Source of the DNA: DASSTY01 sp035760645
GTDB taxonomy: Bacteria > Gemmatimonadota > Gemmatimonadetes > Gemmatimonadales > GWC2-71-9
Direction of reading: 5' to 3'
Assembly: GCA_035760645.1 (NCBI GenBank)
Contig: DASTSO010000024.1
Location: 1-64,000 of the forward strand
Length of the DNA stretch: 64,000 nt
In this document: positions 62,494 to 64,000 of the stretch, in pieces
How the letters are laid out: each line of letters begins with the position of its first letter
Numbering within the stretch: position 1 is the first letter of the stretch
Notes under the pieces: generated by a model
Databases searched by the model: none
Told to the model about the DNA's origin: nothing
The model's input: the letters and a program-made list of their open reading frames with translations, nothing else
Program-made: the position numbers and the translations under genes

Positions 62494-64000
62494 TCAGGCC
62501 TTCTCCGCGCCGCCCTCCCCCGGGTCCAGGACCCCCTCGGCGATCGCCGTCCGCAGCCGCTCGAGGTCCGGCGTGGGCGGCCGGTCGGCGCCCAGCGGCA
62601 GGACCGGCGGCTCGAGCCCGCGGACCCGCGCGTAGAGCTCCGCCACGCCGCGTCCCGGCGCGAGCGGCCGCAGCAGCTCCAGGCCCTGGGTGGCGCAGAG
62701 GAGCTCGGCCGCCACCACGAGCTGCGCGTTGGCCAGGATGCGCCGCGCCTTGAACGCCGCGGCCATCCCCATCGGGACGAAGTCCTCCTGGTTCGCGTCG
62801 GTCGGGATCGATCCGATGCTCGCCGGCATCGCGATCGAGCGGCTCTCGGCCACGAGCGAGGCGGCGGTGATCTGCACCATCATGTAGCCCGAGCTGAGTC
62901 CCGGGGTCTCCGTGAGAAAGGCCGGCAATCCCTGCGACAGGTCGGGATTCACGAGCCGCTCGACGCGCCGCTCGGAGAGCGCCTGCAGCGTCGTGAGCGT
63001 CATCGCGAGCACGTCGAGCGCCTGCGCCACCGGCTGGCCGTGGAAGTTGCCGCCCGAGACGACGTCGCCGTTCTCGAAGACGAGCGGGTTGTCGGTCGAG
63101 GCGTTGAGCTCGATCTCGACGGTGCGCGCGGCGAAGTCGATCACGTCGGCCACCGCGCCGAGGACCTGCGGCGTGCAGCGCAGGCTGTAGGCGTCCTGGA
63201 CCCGCGGGTCGTTCTCGCGATGCGACTCGCGGATCTCGCTGTCGGCGAGGAGCGCGCGCATCAGCGCCGCGGTGCGGATCTGGCCCGGGTGGGGCCGGTT
63301 CTCGTGAATCCGCGGATCGAGCGGCGCCGGGGTGCCGCGCAGCGCCTCGAGGCTCGCGGCCGCGGCCCCCACGGCGGTCCGCCAGAGCACTCGGGCGTCG
63401 TGCACCAGCAGCGCGAGCAGCGCCGTCTGCGCCTGCGTGCCGTTGATGAAGCTGATCCCCTCCTTCGGCGCGAAGCGGAACGGCGCGAGCCCCGCCGCCG
63501 CGAGGGCGAGGCTCGCCGCGGTGCGGCCCGAGCCGGCGTCGCCGCCGCCCGGCGTGAGCACCTCGCCCTCGCCCATCAGCACCATCGCCACGTGGCTCAG
63601 CGGCGCCAGGTCGCCGCTCGCGCCGACGCTCCCCTGCTCCGGCACGAGCGGAACGATCCCCGCGTTGAAGAGCGCGACGAGCGCGTCCACCAGCTCGGGC
63701 CGCACGCCGCTCGTCGGGCGCAGGAGCACGTTGGCGCGGAGCAGCATGAGCGCCCGCACCACCTCGGGCGGCAGCGGCGCACCGACGCCGGCGGCGTGGC
63801 TGCGGATCAGGTTGGTCTGGAGCTGGTCGAGCTGGTCGCCGGGGATGCGGACGTTGGCCAGCTTGCCGAAGCCGGTGTTGATGCCGTAGATCGTCTGCCC
63901 GCTCGCGATCGCGCGCTCGACGCGCGCGCGGCTGGCGGTGAGCGCCGCCCGCGCGGCGGGGGCGACGACGAGCTGGGCATCGGGCCGCCGGGCGGCGCGC
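62494..64000 (-). CDS. hutH: Histidine ammonia-lyase (partial, N-terminus beyond the window)
   Basis: Deaminates histidine to urocanate, the first step of histidine degradation. About 501 residues are visible and the frame is open to the edge; judging by family length only around ten residues are missing. The MIO cofactor triad Ala-Ser-Gly lies in 'SVGASGDLAPLSH'. Other motifs are 'YGINTGFGKL' near the edge, 'FINGTQAQTA', 'QDAYSLRCTPQVLG', 'GNFHGQPVAQ' and 'TDANQEDFVPMG'. No hutU, hutI or hutG gene is visible downstream, so a related aromatic amino acid lyase is not excluded. Confidence 0.9.
   Translation of the reverse strand, partial: RAARRPDAQLVVAPAARAALTASRARVERAIASGQTIYGINTGFGKLANVRIPGDQLDQLQTNLIRSHAAGVGAPLPPEVVRALMLLRANVLLRPTSGVRPELVDALVALFNAGIVPLVPEQGSVGASGDLAPLSHVAMVLMGEGEVLTPGGGDAGSGRTAASLALAAAGLAPFRFAPKEGISFINGTQAQTALLALLVHDARVLWRTAVGAAAASLEALRGTPAPLDPRIHENRPHPGQIRTAALMRALLADSEIRESHRENDPRVQDAYSLRCTPQVLGAVADVIDFAARTVEIELNASTDNPLVFENGDVVSGGNFHGQPVAQALDVLAMTLTTLQALSERRVERLVNPDLSQGLPAFLTETPGLSSGYMMVQITAASLVAESRSIAMPASIGSIPTDANQEDFVPMGMAAAFKARRILANAQLVVAAELLCATQGLELLRPLAPGRGVAELYARVRGLEPPVLPLGADRPPTPDLERLRTAIAEGVLDPGEGGAEKA

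Overview
The window is about 64 kb of very GC-rich, densely packed bacterial chromosome. Intergenic gaps are short, GTG starts are common, and a dozen gene pairs overlap by four bases (ATGA or GTGA). The strong third-position G+C, the Asp-Ser-Leu repeats in the polysaccharide export protein and the housekeeping gene order are most consistent with a soil-type bacterium of the Gemmatimonadota or a nearby phylum. No 16S gene is present, so this is an inference. I see no insertion sequence, prophage, integrase or CRISPR array.

Region 1 (1-31.5 kb) is an exopolysaccharide or O-antigen type locus of the Wzx/Wzy class, preceded by an oligopeptide-binding-type lipoprotein gene and a tRNA with anticodon CAT. 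A rightward arm (3.2-12.4 kb) carries a UDP-sugar 2-epimerase, a glycosyltransferase, an outer-membrane export protein with six SLBB repeats, the complete dTDP-L-rhamnose set (rfbA, rfbC, rfbB, rfbD) and a methyltransferase. It meets head-on a leftward arm (31.5-12.5 kb). In transcription order that arm carries the initiating polyprenyl glycosylphosphotransferase, a bi-domain oxidoreductase, a glycosyltransferase, a LegB-like dehydratase, a sugar nucleotidyltransferase, a DegT aminotransferase, two methyltransferases, the Wzx flippase, a heparinase II/III-like protein, a glycosyltransferase, the Wzy polymerase/ligase, another glycosyltransferase, a Wzz co-polymerase without a kinase domain and a family 2 glycosyltransferase. 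Together these could build, modify, flip, polymerise and export a repeat unit containing rhamnose and probably an amino-dideoxy sugar.

Region 2 (31.8-45.5 kb) is housekeeping: hflX, a LEA14-like lipoprotein, ada with a probable Ada box, then a leftward series recA, recX, alaS, a small unknown gene, a CpsB-type tyrosine phosphatase, an SDR, cca, a ZIP transporter and rarA. The phosphatase may regulate the polysaccharide system, but its kinase is not in the window.

Region 3 (45-64 kb) has a leftward run: a large TPR protein, aroQ, an aminopeptidase, efp, accB, pilT, accC, comB, ftsK and yraN. The type IV pilus retraction ATPase gene pilT lies between the two acetyl-CoA carboxylase genes and overlaps both. 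A rightward PpiD-like foldase gene is followed, on the opposite strand, by tatA, a DUF4321-like membrane protein, a polyprenyl diphosphate synthase, a second large TPR protein and a histidine ammonia-lyase gene cut by the window edge.

The strongest points for follow-up are the Ada box upstream of ada, the LegB-like/aminotransferase/nucleotidyltransferase trio, the accB-pilT-accC arrangement, the two large TPR proteins with acidic linkers, and the mutually exclusive hairpins between recA and recX. I did not find a wholly new defence or mobile system.
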